Below, in pieces: positions 7,452 to 16,760 of a stretch of 64,000 nt of DNA (its first letter is position 1; every line of letters starts with the position of its first letter). Location of the stretch: the NCBI GenBank assembly GCA_045647745.1, contig JAZRMQ010000047.1, positions 1-64,000 of the forward strand. Direction: 5' to 3'. Source of the DNA: HGM04593 sp045647745 (GTDB lineage Bacteria > Bacteroidota > Bacteroidia > Bacteroidales > Bacteroidaceae). The notes under the pieces were generated by a model. That model was not told the DNA's origin. It did no database searches and was given only the letters and a program-made list of their open reading frames with translations. Made by a program: the position numbers and the translations under genes.

Positions 7452-10244
7452 TTATCTCAACTTCTCTCTCAAGAACTTTCCTGTGTATGATTCCTCGCAT
7501 TTTGCAACCTCTTCGGGGGTGCCGGCTACAACAAGATTGCCTCCCTCTTCGCCGCCCTCAGGACCAAGGTCGATGAGATAGTCGGCGCATTTTATAACGT
7601 CCATATTATGCTCGATGACAACCAATGAGTGCCCGCGTGCAAGCAAGCGTTCAAAGGATTTTAGCAATTTCTTTATATCGTGAAAATGTAGTCCTGTTGT
7701 TGGCTCGTCAAAGATGAACATTGTTGGTCGGTCGCTCTGACGACTCAGATAATAGGCCAGTTTTACGCGTTGATTTTCACCTCCCGAAAGGGTAGATGAT
7801 GATTGCCCCAGCTTTATATATGCAAGGCCTACATCCTGCAATGGTTGCAGGCTCTCGGCTATGCGCTTTTGTCCGTGCTTTTGAAAAAAGTTGATGGCAT
7901 CGCCGATGGTCATCTCCAGAATATCGTAAATATTTTTGTCGTGGAATTTAACCTCAAGAACATCGTTTTTGAAACGTTTGCCGTGGCAAGCCTCGCACTC
8001 CAGCTTTAGGTCGGCCATAAATTGCATTGAAACGGTGATTGTGCCTTCGCCCTTACACTCTTCGCAACGGCCGCCATCGGCGTTGAACGAGAAATGTCCG
8101 GCGCCAAAGCCCATTTGTTTTGCAAGGGGCTGTTGAGCAAAAAGATGGCGTATATCATCGTAGACTTTGAGGTATGTCACAGGGTTTGAGCGCGATGATT
8201 TTCCAATGGGGTTCTGGTCGATGAACTCCACGCTGCCAAGCTGGCTCAATGCTCCTTCAACGCCCTCGCACTGTCCGGGCGCGTCGCATACGTTCCCGAA
8301 ATGACGCATCAGCGAGCGGTAAAGGATGTTTCGGACAAGGGTCGATTTTCCCGAGCCGCTGACACCGCTCACAACAGTGAATGTATTTAGCGGAAAATCT
8401 ACGTTTATACCTTTGAGATTGTTCTCGCGCGCGCCTTTGATTGTTATTTTGTTGTTTGAGGCGCGTCGGTGCTTGGGAACCTCTATTGTCTCTTCACCAA
8501 GCAAATATTTCAATGTGTAGCTGTTGCTGCCGGGGGTAATGTCGGCAAGGTCGCCACGATAGACAATGTTACCACCGTATGAGCCCGCCTTTGGACCAAC
8601 ATCTATAATATAATCGGCAGCACGGATAATCTCCTCGTCGTGCTCAACGACAACAACCGTGTTGCCAAGGTCGCGTAAACGATAGAGAACGTTGATGAGT
8701 CGGTCGGTGTCGCGGCTGTGAAGGCCGATGCTTGGCTCGTCGAGTATGTAGAGAGAACCTACTAATGCGCTGCCAAGTGATGTGACAAGGTTGATGCGCT
8801 GGCTCTCACCACCCGAGAGGGTGTTGCTCAAGCGGTTGAGCGTGAGGTATCCAAGGCCTACGTCAAGCAGACAATCGATGCGACTGCGTATCTCGGTGAG
8901 GATGCGCTTGGCAATGGCGGCATCGTGCTCGTCGAGTATGAGATTGTCGAAAAATATCTTTAGTTTGCTCACCGGCATTTCTATTAGCTCGGTGATGCTT
9001 GTGCCGCCGACTTTTACGTATGTGGCCTCCTTCTTCAGCCTTGTTCCACGGCAGGTGGGGCAGATGGGTTTACCGCGATAGCGTGCAAGCATAACGCGGT
9101 ATTGTATTTTGTATTGGTTGGCCTTGACCATATTGAAGAAATTGTCGATGCAGATGCTCTCATCGTACTCTTCGATGAATGGTCCTTTGTGCCAGAGGTA
9201 ATCTTTCTGCTCCTGTGTGAGGTTGTAGTATGGTTCAAAGATTGGAAAATCATCTTGTGGTGCGCGGCGGCAGAGCTCGGTCTTCCATTCGCCCATCTTG
9301 TCGCCTCGCCAGCAAAAGACTGCTCCATCGTACACACTCAGTGTTTTGTTGGGGATAACAAGGTCTTCGTCGATGCCCACAATGCGTCCAAAGCCCTCGC
9401 AGTCGGGGCAGGCGCCAATGGGAGAGTTGAAAGAGAACATCTGCTCGGTGGGCTCTTCAAACTCAATGCCGTCGGCCTCGAAACGTATACTGAAACTGTG
9501 TGGTTGCTCTTCGTCCATAAATTGCAACAGACACGAGCCGTTGCCCTCGTAAAAGGCTGTCTCGGCCGAGTCGAGCAGGCGGCTGATGGCCTCCTTGCTG
9601 TCGTTTACCGTCAGGCGGTCGATGAGCAGTGTGGGAGTGTCGCCCTTTTGGGGTGTATAATCCTCAATGTGTATTATCTCTTTGCCAAGCACAACGCGTG
9701 TAAAGCCCTGTTGAAGGTATATCTGCAATTGCTCGGCGAGTGTGCGCCCTTTGCGCTTAGGTATTGGGGCAAGCAACAAAAATCTTGTACCGGCAGGGCG
9801 GCTAAGCATACAATTTACAAGGTCCTCGGGGTTATCCTTTTTTACGAGCTTGCCACTGATGGGTGAGTAGGTCTTGCCAATGCGTGCGTAGAGCAGCTTA
9901 AGATATTCGTAAATCTCGGTAGATGTTCCCACTGTTGAGCGCGGGTTGCGGTTGTTTACCTTCTGCTCGATGGCAATGGCGGGTGGAATACCTTTGATGA
10001 AATCGCATTCAGGCTTGTTCATCTGCCCAAGAAATTGACGGGCATAGGATGAGAGCGATTCTACATAGCGGCGCTGCCCCTCGGCATAGAGTGTGTCGAA
10101 GGCCAGTGATGATTTTCCCGAGCCCGAAAGGCCGGTGACAACAACGAATTTGCCACGCGGAATTTCTACGTCTACATTCCTCAAATTGTTGACGCGTGCA
10201 CCTTTTATTATAATATTTTTGTTGCCTTCCATTAATGTCGCCAT
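7452..10244 (-). CDS. uvrA: Excinuclease ABC subunit A
   Basis: A 930-aa UvrA, the damage-recognition ATPase of nucleotide excision repair. Two ABC modules are present: Walker A GLSGSGKSS at residues 38-46 and GVSGSGKST in the second half. Signatures are LSGGESQR and LSGGENQR, and Walker B motifs are LYILDEPSIGLH and MFIFDEPTTGLH. Cys-rich zinc modules appear at CPDCEGFG and CPTCRGTR in the first half and CEECKGEG with CEACHGKRF in the second. Length is normal. The ATG at 10244 lies about 10 nt from a TAAATTCG box; the ATG at 10232 would give a more usual leader and is an equally good start. The acyltransferase gene follows by one nucleotide. Confidence 0.97.
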   Translation of the reverse strand: MATLMEGNKNIIIKGARVNNLRNVDVEIPRGKFVVVTGLSGSGKSSLAFDTLYAEGQRRYVESLSSYARQFLGQMNKPECDFIKGIPPAIAIEQKVNNRNPRSTVGTSTEIYEYLKLLYARIGKTYSPISGKLVKKDNPEDLVNCMLSRPAGTRFLLLAPIPKRKGRTLAEQLQIYLQQGFTRVVLGKEIIHIEDYTPQKGDTPTLLIDRLTVNDSKEAISRLLDSAETAFYEGNGSCLLQFMDEEQPHSFSIRFEADGIEFEEPTEQMFSFNSPIGACPDCEGFGRIVGIDEDLVIPNKTLSVYDGAVFCWRGDKMGEWKTELCRRAPQDDFPIFEPYYNLTQEQKDYLWHKGPFIEEYDESICIDNFFNMVKANQYKIQYRVMLARYRGKPICPTCRGTRLKKEATYVKVGGTSITELIEMPVSKLKIFFDNLILDEHDAAIAKRILTEIRSRIDCLLDVGLGYLTLNRLSNTLSGGESQRINLVTSLGSALVGSLYILDEPSIGLHSRDTDRLINVLYRLRDLGNTVVVVEHDEEIIRAADYIIDVGPKAGSYGGNIVYRGDLADITPGSNSYTLKYLLGEETIEVPKHRRASNNKITIKGARENNLKGINVDFPLNTFTVVSGVSGSGKSTLVRNILYRSLMRHFGNVCDAPGQCEGVEGALSQLGSVEFIDQNPIGKSSRSNPVTYLKVYDDIRHLFAQQPLAKQMGFGAGHFSFNADGGRCEECKGEGTITVSMQFMADLKLECEACHGKRFKNDVLEVKFHDKNIYDILEMTIGDAINFFQKHGQKRIAESLQPLQDVGLAYIKLGQSSSTLSGGENQRVKLAYYLSRQSDRPTMFIFDEPTTGLHFHDIKKLLKSFERLLARGHSLVVIEHNMDVIKCADYLIDLGPEGGEEGGNLVVAGTPEEVAKCEESYTGKFLREKLR

Positions 10245-10253
10245 TTATTTTTG

Positions 10254-10261
10254 CGAATTTA
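10254..10261 (-). promoter_or_regulatory. -7 box for uvrA
   Basis: Minus strand TAAATTCG, the TTCG variant of the Bacteroidota -7 element. It is so close to the first ATG that initiation at the second ATG (10232) may be preferred. Confidence 0.4.
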
Positions 10262-10346
10262 CAAAAAAAACGCTCACATTGTTCCTGTTTACAAAAAATA
10301 GATACCAATGTTGTGTTAAATGTTCTTATATACAATAAATTTATAG

Positions 10347-10354
10347 TATCTTCG
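10347..10354 (+). promoter_or_regulatory. -7 box for the GHL10 lipoprotein gene
   Basis: TATCTTCG, 31 nt before the ATG at 10386; variant of TAnnTTTG. The same TATCTTCG form precedes the cardiolipin synthase gene. Confidence 0.45.
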
Positions 10355-10385
10355 CGCCTTGAAAAGAATATATTATTAAATAGGT

Positions 10386-11894
10386 ATGCGACTGAAATAT
10401 TTATCATTATTGATGTTTGTGCTTCTGCTTGTCTCTTGTGCGAGCAAGAAGGCTGTACAGGGGAATGTTGTTGAACATCCCAAGCGCGAGTTCCGCGGCG
10501 CTTGGATTCAGGCTGTCAACGGGCAGTTTACCGGTATGAGTGAACAGGAGATGAAAGAGTATCTTGTCGATATGCTCGATAATCTGCAAAAGGTTAATGT
10601 CAATGCAATAATATTTCAAGTGCGTGCCGAGGGTGATGCTCTCTATGAGTCGCGCTTTGAGCCGTGGAGCCGTTTCTTGACCGGTGTTCAGGGGCGCTCA
10701 CCGGGTTGGGACCCGTTGGCTTTTATGGTCGATGAGTGCCACAAACGTAATATGGAGCTTCACGCGTGGATAAACCCCTATCGTGCCCGCACAAAAGGAA
10801 CGACAAGCGTGGCGGCAAATCATTATAGTGCAAAGAAGCCCGAGGATTTTATAAAGTATGAGGGGCAACTCTATTTTAACCCGGCTTTGCAGAGCAACCG
10901 CGACCACATTTGTGGTATTGTGCGCGATATTTTGCATCGTTACGACGTCGATGGCTTGCACATTGATGACTATTTCTATCCTTACCCCGTCGCAGGCAAA
11001 GAGTTTGCCGATGAAAAGTGGTTCAAAAGGAGTAATGAGGCTGATAAAGATAAATGGAGGCGAGATAATGTAAATCATCTTATATATCAATTGCATCGCA
11101 CAGTGCGCGAGGCAAAACCTTGGGTAAAGTTCGGTGTCTCGCCATTTGGAATATATCGCAACGAGAGCAGTTGTGAGTTTGGCAGTAAAACAAACGGCTT
11201 GCAGTGTTATGATGAACTTTATGCCGATGTGCTCTATTGGATAGAGCAGGGTTGGGTTGATTATTGTATCCCGCAAGTGTATTGGGAGATTGGGCATAAG
11301 GCTGCCGATTATGAGACGTTAGTGCAGTGGTGGGCAAAATATGCGGCAGAGCGCCCGTTGTATATTGGTCAGGATGTGCAGCGCACGGTTAAGGCAAAAG
11401 ATGCAGTCAGCCCCACTGGCAACCAGCAAGCCGATAAGTATAGAATGCAGCGTGCGCAACGCAATGTGCTGGGCTCTTGTTTCTGGGACGCTGCGTCGGC
11501 AGCAAACAATGTGAGCGGCTATCGTGATTTTCTTGCAGCTGATATGTATCGCTATCCGGCGTTGATGCCAAAATATGATTTTATTGATGGCAAAGCTCCG
11601 CTAAAGGTTAAAGGCGTGAGTCTGATAGAGGAGGGGAACGAAAGAGTTCTTGTGTGGCTGTTGAACAAGAATGCTTACAAGGATGAGATGAATATTCCGC
11701 ACCGCTACGTTGTCTATTGCTTTGCTAAGGGCGAGAAAGTAAATCTTGATAGCGCCGAAAATATTTTGGCGATAACATCAAAACCTTTCTATAAAATTCC
11801 GGCAGAGCTGTCTGGAAAATATACTTTTGTGGTGACTGTGCTCGATCGTATGCAGAACGAGTCGAAAGGGTATAAATATAAGGTTAAGCTATAA
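10386..11894 (+). CDS. GHL10 (DUF187) family lipoprotein, YddW/DigH-like
   Basis: A 502-aa lipoprotein. The signal peptide ends in LLLVSCAS with Cys18 as the lipidated residue. The body is a GHL10-type TIM barrel: FRGAWIQAVNGQF starts the first strand, and HAWINPYRAR and DGLHIDDYFYPYP carry the expected active-site region with paired Asp residues. An Ig/FnIII-like C-terminal part (about 400-502) follows, with SLIEEGNERVLVWLL. The E. coli member YddW (DigH) cleaves denuded peptidoglycan glycan strands at the divisome, so a murein glycosidase role at the outer membrane is the best inference. Other GHL10 members act on other glycans. The next gene begins directly after its stop codon. Confidence 0.85.
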   Translation: MRLKYLSLLMFVLLLVSCASKKAVQGNVVEHPKREFRGAWIQAVNGQFTGMSEQEMKEYLVDMLDNLQKVNVNAIIFQVRAEGDALYESRFEPWSRFLTGVQGRSPGWDPLAFMVDECHKRNMELHAWINPYRARTKGTTSVAANHYSAKKPEDFIKYEGQLYFNPALQSNRDHICGIVRDILHRYDVDGLHIDDYFYPYPVAGKEFADEKWFKRSNEADKDKWRRDNVNHLIYQLHRTVREAKPWVKFGVSPFGIYRNESSCEFGSKTNGLQCYDELYADVLYWIEQGWVDYCIPQVYWEIGHKAADYETLVQWWAKYAAERPLYIGQDVQRTVKAKDAVSPTGNQQADKYRMQRAQRNVLGSCFWDAASAANNVSGYRDFLAADMYRYPALMPKYDFIDGKAPLKVKGVSLIEEGNERVLVWLLNKNAYKDEMNIPHRYVVYCFAKGEKVNLDSAENILAITSKPFYKIPAELSGKYTFVVTVLDRMQNESKGYKYKVKL

Positions 11895-12335
11895 ATGATG
11901 AGCGAGCTGGAGATTTTTGAGGTTAAAGAGGCGCAAGCATCTTTTGTTGAGCCGGTAAATCGTCTGCTTGCGCAGCTATCGTCGTCGGGCGTGTCGGTGA
12001 CCTTTGAGCAGTTGCAGGCATTGGCAGATAGTGAGGCTTCGCATCTTTTTCTTGCGAGGTTTGACGGGAGGATTGTGGCTATGCTGACGCTTGGTGAATA
12101 TCTTGCTCCCACCGGGCGTAAGATGTGGATTGAAGATGTTGTTGTTGATGCTGCTGCAAGAGGACATTCTTTTGGCCGTGCAATGGTTGAATATGCGATA
12201 GAGTATGCCCGTGGAGTTGGTAAAGGTGTGCTGATGCTTACCTCACGTCCTTCGCGTGTTGCTGCCAACGCCTTGTATCGCTCCTGTAATTTTGAGCAAA
12301 AAGAGACGAATGTATATAAGATGGAGATAGAATAA
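11895..12335 (+). CDS. GNAT family N-acetyltransferase
   Basis: A 146-aa GCN5-related acetyltransferase. Motif A is visible as IEDVVVDAAARGHSFGRAMV (residues 76-95), where RGHSFG replaces the usual R/QxxGxG/A acetyl-CoA pyrophosphate loop. ALYRSCNFEQKETNVYKME forms the C-terminal motif B. The ATG at 11895 touches the stop codon of the lipoprotein gene; the following codon is also ATG, so 11898 is possible. The substrate is unknown. Co-transcription with the murein glycosidase-like gene may be only convenience. Confidence 0.88.
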   Translation: MMSELEIFEVKEAQASFVEPVNRLLAQLSSSGVSVTFEQLQALADSEASHLFLARFDGRIVAMLTLGEYLAPTGRKMWIEDVVVDAAARGHSFGRAMVEYAIEYARGVGKGVLMLTSRPSRVAANALYRSCNFEQKETNVYKMEIE

Positions 12336-12368
12336 TAAAATCGACAGCTATTAGCTGTCGATTTTATT
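12334..12368. terminator. Bidirectional terminator
   Basis: Perfect 16-bp stem (12334-12349 with 12353-12368, core ATCGACAGCT) and ATT loop, with A-rich left and T-rich right ends. It lies between two convergent genes and overlaps the stop codons of both. Confidence 0.93.
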
Positions 12369-13012
12369 TAATTATTCTTTGAAATCTGTTTTAGATTATT
12401 CAATAGGGCTAATTGTGCTCGGTGCTTGGCCATTGCTATGGTGCACTGGACACGTTTGGGGTCCATCTCATCGAGAGATTTGTTGTTCTTGAAATATTTC
12501 CAGATGATTGGTGCGGCGTCGAGGGCGCTGTTGCCATCTATGACAAGAGCACGCAGAATGGCTTGGTCGCGTTGGCTAAGCATATCAAAAGCTTCTCTCA
12601 CCGGATAGGTTTGTGTCTCCTCTTCTTCGTTGACAAAACCTGCCAGTTGCTCGTACATATTTTGTGATGACGGAACAAAAAGTTGCTCTTGTTCTCTCTT
12701 TTCTGCGAGTTTCTTGTGAATGAAATGGTTTGTTGTGCAGTAGGCAAGATAGGTGTAAAGCGTTGCGCCGTTTCTGTTTTTCCAATTGCGCATCACCGAC
12801 CAATTGTCTTTTGAGATAAATTCATAAAACTCTCCCCACAACTGTTTCTCACTCTCACAATGGTATATGTTCAATGAAATGTACCTGAGGAATTGTTTGC
12901 ATTTTTTTGTAAAAAAATAGCTGTGCAGTTTCTCGTCGACCGGAGTTGCTGTCAATTTTTCAATCAACTCTTGGTCGCTCAATAATGAATATTTGTCGTT
13001 GTTGTTTGACAT
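12368..13012 (-). CDS. Divergent ECF-like sigma-70 family factor
   Basis: A 214-aa cytoplasmic protein read as a remote sigma-70/ECF relative. LSDQELIEKL (residues 10-19) resembles the usual N-terminal ECF helix. YFFTKKCKQFLRYISLNIY to TLYTYLAYCTTNHFIHKK (about 32-100) resembles region 2 with its closing LxxIAxN-like helix. FDMLSQRDQAILRALVIDG then VQCTIAMAKHRAQLAL (about 142-200) resembles region 4 with an atypical insert between the helices. No anti-sigma gene is adjacent. A possible TATATTTG box lies at 13101-13108 on the minus strand, giving a leader of roughly 85 nt. The gene is more A/T rich than its surroundings. The similarity is weak and rests on pattern, not on an exact motif. Confidence 0.6.
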   Translation of the reverse strand: MSNNNDKYSLLSDQELIEKLTATPVDEKLHSYFFTKKCKQFLRYISLNIYHCESEKQLWGEFYEFISKDNWSVMRNWKNRNGATLYTYLAYCTTNHFIHKKLAEKREQEQLFVPSSQNMYEQLAGFVNEEEETQTYPVREAFDMLSQRDQAILRALVIDGNSALDAAPIIWKYFKNNKSLDEMDPKRVQCTIAMAKHRAQLALLNNLKQISKNN

Positions 13013-13209
13013 ATTTATTGAAAAAAAACAATATCACAAATGGCAGAATGTTATAGTCTTTATTTAAGAAGCATAACATCCCAAACTCTAAAAGCTATTG
13101 CAAATATAATATAAAAGAGAGGCAAATGCTAAAAAAAAGTCTTAAGAAAGGTAAAATAGATGAACTTTTATTGCAAAGTTCTGTTGAAAATCTTTTAATG
13201 GCTGTTTTT

Positions 13210-13602
13210 TTATCGATTAGTGTAAAAGTCTAACGCTTCAAAAATATCCTCTTTGTTACATTCTCGCGTGGTTGAATGGTTGTTGGGTTGTAGTAGACAA
13301 ACAGCTTGGAGCATCTTTTTGTCCATCTCATTGAAGATGCTGTCATACATTTTGCAATTAAATGAAAAACGCGTGTAATTCTCTTGAACGTGGTGCACAA
13401 ATGTGTGAAGCCTTGCTGTGGGGTACTCCTCTAAAATTACCGATAGAAAAAGAGCACAGGTGTATGCGGCTGCTGTTATTTCATTCTTATTGCCGTTGTA
13501 CAATATTGAAAAAGCTGTAAAAAATGGCTCGCCAAAATTTTGGGGTGGCTGGGAGCCTATAATCTTTTCAAAGGCTTGGTTTATCTCGGCTCTTTCTTTC
13601 AT
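13210..13602 (-). CDS. Hypothetical protein, 130 aa
   Basis: No family recognised. It is a soluble, mostly helical-looking protein with no signal peptide. Notable stretches are FFTAFSILYNGNKNEI (about 27-42), a Leu/Ala-rich helix AAYTCALFLSVILEEYP, and a His-rich HTFVHHVQENYTRF near the middle. It is transcribed in the same direction as the sigma-like gene, with 197 bp between them. A TATCTTTG promoter box at 13629-13636 precedes it. It could be a partner of the sigma-like protein, but nothing in the sequence shows this. Confidence 0.6.
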   Translation of the reverse strand: MKERAEINQAFEKIIGSQPPQNFGEPFFTAFSILYNGNKNEITAAAYTCALFLSVILEEYPTARLHTFVHHVQENYTRFSFNCKMYDSIFNEMDKKMLQAVCLLQPNNHSTTRECNKEDIFEALDFYTNR

Positions 13603-13628
13603 TGGTGAGTTATGATTTGTTGTGTCGG

Positions 13629-13636
13629 CAAAGATA
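13629..13636 (-). promoter_or_regulatory. -7 box for the 130-aa orphan gene
   Basis: Minus strand TATCTTTG, a full TAnnTTTG match, 27 nt before the start codon at 13602. Confidence 0.5.
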
Positions 13637-13659
13637 GTGCAGTAGAGTTAAAAAGTGCT

Positions 13660-13689
13660 TTTGCGCTCTCTATATTTTTTCTAATTTTG
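13660..13689 (+). promoter_or_regulatory. Full Bacteroidota promoter for the outer-membrane barrel gene
   Basis: TTTG at 13660-13663 and TAATTTTG at 13682-13689, separated by 18 bp. This is a consensus pair. The leader is about 65 nt and AT-rich. Confidence 0.7.
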
Positions 13690-13758
13690 CACATTATTTA
13701 AACTTTTGACGATTTTTTCAGTCAAACATCAAATGCAAAATAAAATTAATAAAAATAT

Positions 13759-16701
13759 ATGAGAAAAGGTTTATTGCTCTTGTTGTTGCTTTTTTCATCT
13801 GTTGCCTTCGCGCAGAAGAAAGATGGAACACTCACTGCCGAGGTCTTTAACAAGGAGACCGGTGAGGCTATGACCTCTGCAATTATTCAATTGTATTCAT
13901 TGCCCGATTCGGTGTTCAAGGTGGGTGCGACAAGCGATCTTGATGGTAAAATAGGTGTAAAGGTGCAGCCGGGAAAGTATTATGCACGTTTTTCTTATGT
14001 GGGTTGTAACACTGTTGAAAAGGGTGTAACCATTGAAAGCGGCAAGGTGTGCGATCTTGGTAGAATTGATATGCAACCAGCCGGAAAGTTGCTCGATGAT
14101 GTTGTGGTTAGCGAAGAGGTCCCTCCCGTTACTGCTGCCGAGGATACTTTGGTGTTCAACACAGCAGCCTTTCGTGTACCCGAGGGTTCTATGCTTGAGG
14201 AGCTTATAAAAAAGTATCCGGGTGTGGACATTGCCGATGATGGTACAATAAAGATAAACGGTAAGACTGTGAACCGCATCCTGATGAAAGGAAAGGATTT
14301 CTTTGGCACAGACAAGGACGTTGCCTTGAAAAATATATCGGTTGATGCTATTGAAAAGGTGAAATTCTATGATAAAAAGAGCGATTTTACACGTATGACC
14401 GGTATTGACGATGGCGAGGAAGAGACTGTGCTCGACCTGCAGATGAAGAAGGGCGTCGCTGATGGCTTTTTCTCAAATACCGAGGCTGGTGGCGGCTCCG
14501 ACTTCAGCGCCGAACATCTGCTCTATCGTTTGCGCAACACAACAAGTTATTATAATGACGATGCACAATACACTTTGGTGCTATCGGCAAATAATCTTGG
14601 CGATCAGGGCTTTTCCGATGGTCGCGGTCGTGGCTTTGGCGGTGGAGGCAATAATGGTATATCTTCGCCCAAACTAGCCGGTTTTAATTTTGCTTATGAG
14701 AATGACAAATGGGAATTTGGCGGTAATGTGCGTGGTAATCGTGTGAAGAATGATGTCAAGAGCTGGAGCGCTACCGAGACATTTATGCCGCAGATTGGCA
14801 GCAATCAGTTCTCGAACAGCCGCAGTGAGGGCTTGAACGGAACAACAAGGTTGAATGCAAACTTCCGTCTCGAGTGGAAGCCCGATACTTTGACAAACAT
14901 CATATTCACTCCAACCATCAGTTATTCAGATGGTGACTCTTGGAACGAAAGCCATTCGGCTACATTTAATGAAAATCCGTTTGATTATGAGAAGGATTAC
15001 GACAAAATGCAGTATGGCGCAGTCTTTGGCGAGTTGGATTCGATTGCAATAAACGACAATTCAAATAAATCTCTCTCATTGAACGAAAATTTGTCCTTCA
15101 GCACAAGATTGCAGGTTAACCGCAAATTGAATAAGCCCGGCCGTAATTTGACTTTCAGGGGCAATTTCTCGTATGCCGATAGCAAGAGCGAAAGCTATTC
15201 GGTCAATGAAGTTACATATTATCAATCGAGCAAGGGTAATCCTTTGCAGCAGCGCTACTCAACCACTCCGGGAAAGAACTGGAGCTATAATCTCAATATG
15301 AGTTATACCGAGCCTTTGCTAAAAAATCTCTTCCTGCAAATCAATTACAGCTACAATTACAGCTACAACAATAGTAACCGCGCTACATACAACTTTGACG
15401 ACCTGCTTGGTTATGTGCTTGAGGTGAGCCCCGATTTTACACGCCCCGAGCTGCCGTCGGAACTTGCGCTTTACGTTGATACGGCGTTGAGCCGCTATTC
15501 AACCTATCGCACACAGAGACACGAGGTTGGTGTTATGTTCAGATACGTGACCGAGAAGATGAACCTTAACGCCGGAGTTAATTGGTTGCCGCAGCACACC
15601 GAGCTCGATTATAAACATTTGGGGTTGGATACACTCCTCACACGCAGTGTGTTGAATTATGTGTCGCCGAATATCCGCTTCCGTTACAAGTGGTCAAAGC
15701 AAACAACCCTTAATATTCGTTATCGTGGTTCAACGTCGCAACCATCGATGACCGATCTTTTGAACATTAGAGATGACTCTAATCCATTGCAGGTTACCGA
15801 GGGTAATCCGGGCCTGAAGCCATCTTTCTCGAACAATGTAAACGCAAACTTTAATACTTATAATACCGATGCTCAGCGCGGAATTAATGTGTTTGCAAGC
15901 TTCTCAAATACAATAAACGCAATCACTCGCAGAGCAATATATGAGGAGTCTACCGGTATAACAACAACTATCCCCGAGAATATAAACGGTAACTGGAACG
16001 TGAATGGTGGCTTTGTATTTAACTCGGCTATACCGGCAAATACAAAATTTACTTACAGTACCTTCACCGATGCCGGTTACTCTAACAGAGTCTCATATAT
16101 AAGTATGGCTACAGATAGTGAAGATAAGGATAAGAGCGTTGCAAGGACAGTGAATGTGAGCGAGCGTCTGACAGCGAACTACCGCACCGATAATTGGGAT
16201 ATTTCGTTGAACGGATATTTCCGCTACTCGCACTCAAGGTCAACTGCTCAGCCCGAGGATAAGATGAACGTCTTTAATTTCTCTTATGGTCCGAGCGTGA
16301 ACTATACTCTGCCTTGGTATAATATAAGAATTTCCACTAACTTGTCTATGAGCAGCCGTCGCGGTTATAGTGACCCCAATGCTAATACCGATGAACTTTT
16401 GTGGAACGCGCAAGTGTCGGCAAGTTTCTTGCCGAAGAATGCACTGACGGTGTCGTTGCAACTATTCGATATTCTGCAACAGCAGAGCAATATAAGCCGC
16501 ATTGTTGAGGCTCTTTATCGTAGAGATTCTGAGACTAATGCGATTTATAGTTATGGTCTGTTGAACCTGTCATACAAGTTCAATAATACCGGCAGTGATA
16601 ATGGCAAGAAGGGTAAGGGCGCACGCGAATATGGTATGCCACCGGCTGGTATGGCTCCTCCAGCAGGAATGATGCCTCCTCCGGGTGGCCCGATGAGGTA
16701 A
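13759..16701 (+). CDS. Outer-membrane beta-barrel protein, TonB-receptor-like
   Basis: A 980-aa protein with a Sec signal peptide (MRKGLLLLLLLFSSVAFAQ). A CarboxypepD_reg-like beta sandwich (about 25-110) comes next, then a plug-like domain (about 115-235, with LEELIKKYPGVDIADDGTI). A long region of alternating aromatic beta strands typical of the OMP_b-brl_3 barrel family follows. A periplasm-facing TonB box is not obvious. The normal C-terminal strand (YSYGLLNLSYKFNN) is followed by about 40 extra residues rich in Gly, Pro and Met (GMPPAGMAPPAGMMPPPGG), so the protein does not end in an aromatic residue as most barrels do. Substrate unknown. It is a single-gene unit with a consensus promoter and strong terminator. 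Confidence 0.85.
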   Translation: MRKGLLLLLLLFSSVAFAQKKDGTLTAEVFNKETGEAMTSAIIQLYSLPDSVFKVGATSDLDGKIGVKVQPGKYYARFSYVGCNTVEKGVTIESGKVCDLGRIDMQPAGKLLDDVVVSEEVPPVTAAEDTLVFNTAAFRVPEGSMLEELIKKYPGVDIADDGTIKINGKTVNRILMKGKDFFGTDKDVALKNISVDAIEKVKFYDKKSDFTRMTGIDDGEEETVLDLQMKKGVADGFFSNTEAGGGSDFSAEHLLYRLRNTTSYYNDDAQYTLVLSANNLGDQGFSDGRGRGFGGGGNNGISSPKLAGFNFAYENDKWEFGGNVRGNRVKNDVKSWSATETFMPQIGSNQFSNSRSEGLNGTTRLNANFRLEWKPDTLTNIIFTPTISYSDGDSWNESHSATFNENPFDYEKDYDKMQYGAVFGELDSIAINDNSNKSLSLNENLSFSTRLQVNRKLNKPGRNLTFRGNFSYADSKSESYSVNEVTYYQSSKGNPLQQRYSTTPGKNWSYNLNMSYTEPLLKNLFLQINYSYNYSYNNSNRATYNFDDLLGYVLEVSPDFTRPELPSELALYVDTALSRYSTYRTQRHEVGVMFRYVTEKMNLNAGVNWLPQHTELDYKHLGLDTLLTRSVLNYVSPNIRFRYKWSKQTTLNIRYRGSTSQPSMTDLLNIRDDSNPLQVTEGNPGLKPSFSNNVNANFNTYNTDAQRGINVFASFSNTINAITRRAIYEESTGITTTIPENINGNWNVNGGFVFNSAIPANTKFTYSTFTDAGYSNRVSYISMATDSEDKDKSVARTVNVSERLTANYRTDNWDISLNGYFRYSHSRSTAQPEDKMNVFNFSYGPSVNYTLPWYNIRISTNLSMSSRRGYSDPNANTDELLWNAQVSASFLPKNALTVSLQLFDILQQQSNISRIVEALYRRDSETNAIYSYGLLNLSYKFNNTGSDNGKKGKGAREYGMPPAGMAPPAGMMPPPGGPMR

Positions 16702-16749
16702 TAAAAATATCCGCGGCAAAATAACAATTTTGCCGCGGATATTTTTATT
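16700..16749. terminator. Long perfect-stem terminator
   Basis: A 23-bp perfect inverted repeat (16700-16722 with 16727-16749, core ATCCGCGGCAAAAT) with AACA loop. It sits between convergent genes and can serve both strands. Confidence 0.93.
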
Positions 16750-16760
16750 TTTCTGTCTCT

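Noticed and set aside
9102..9866. 254-codon plus-strand frame inside uvrA
   Set aside because: Antisense to uvrA; Cys/Leu/Val-rich composition typical of a reverse-frame shadow, no motif.
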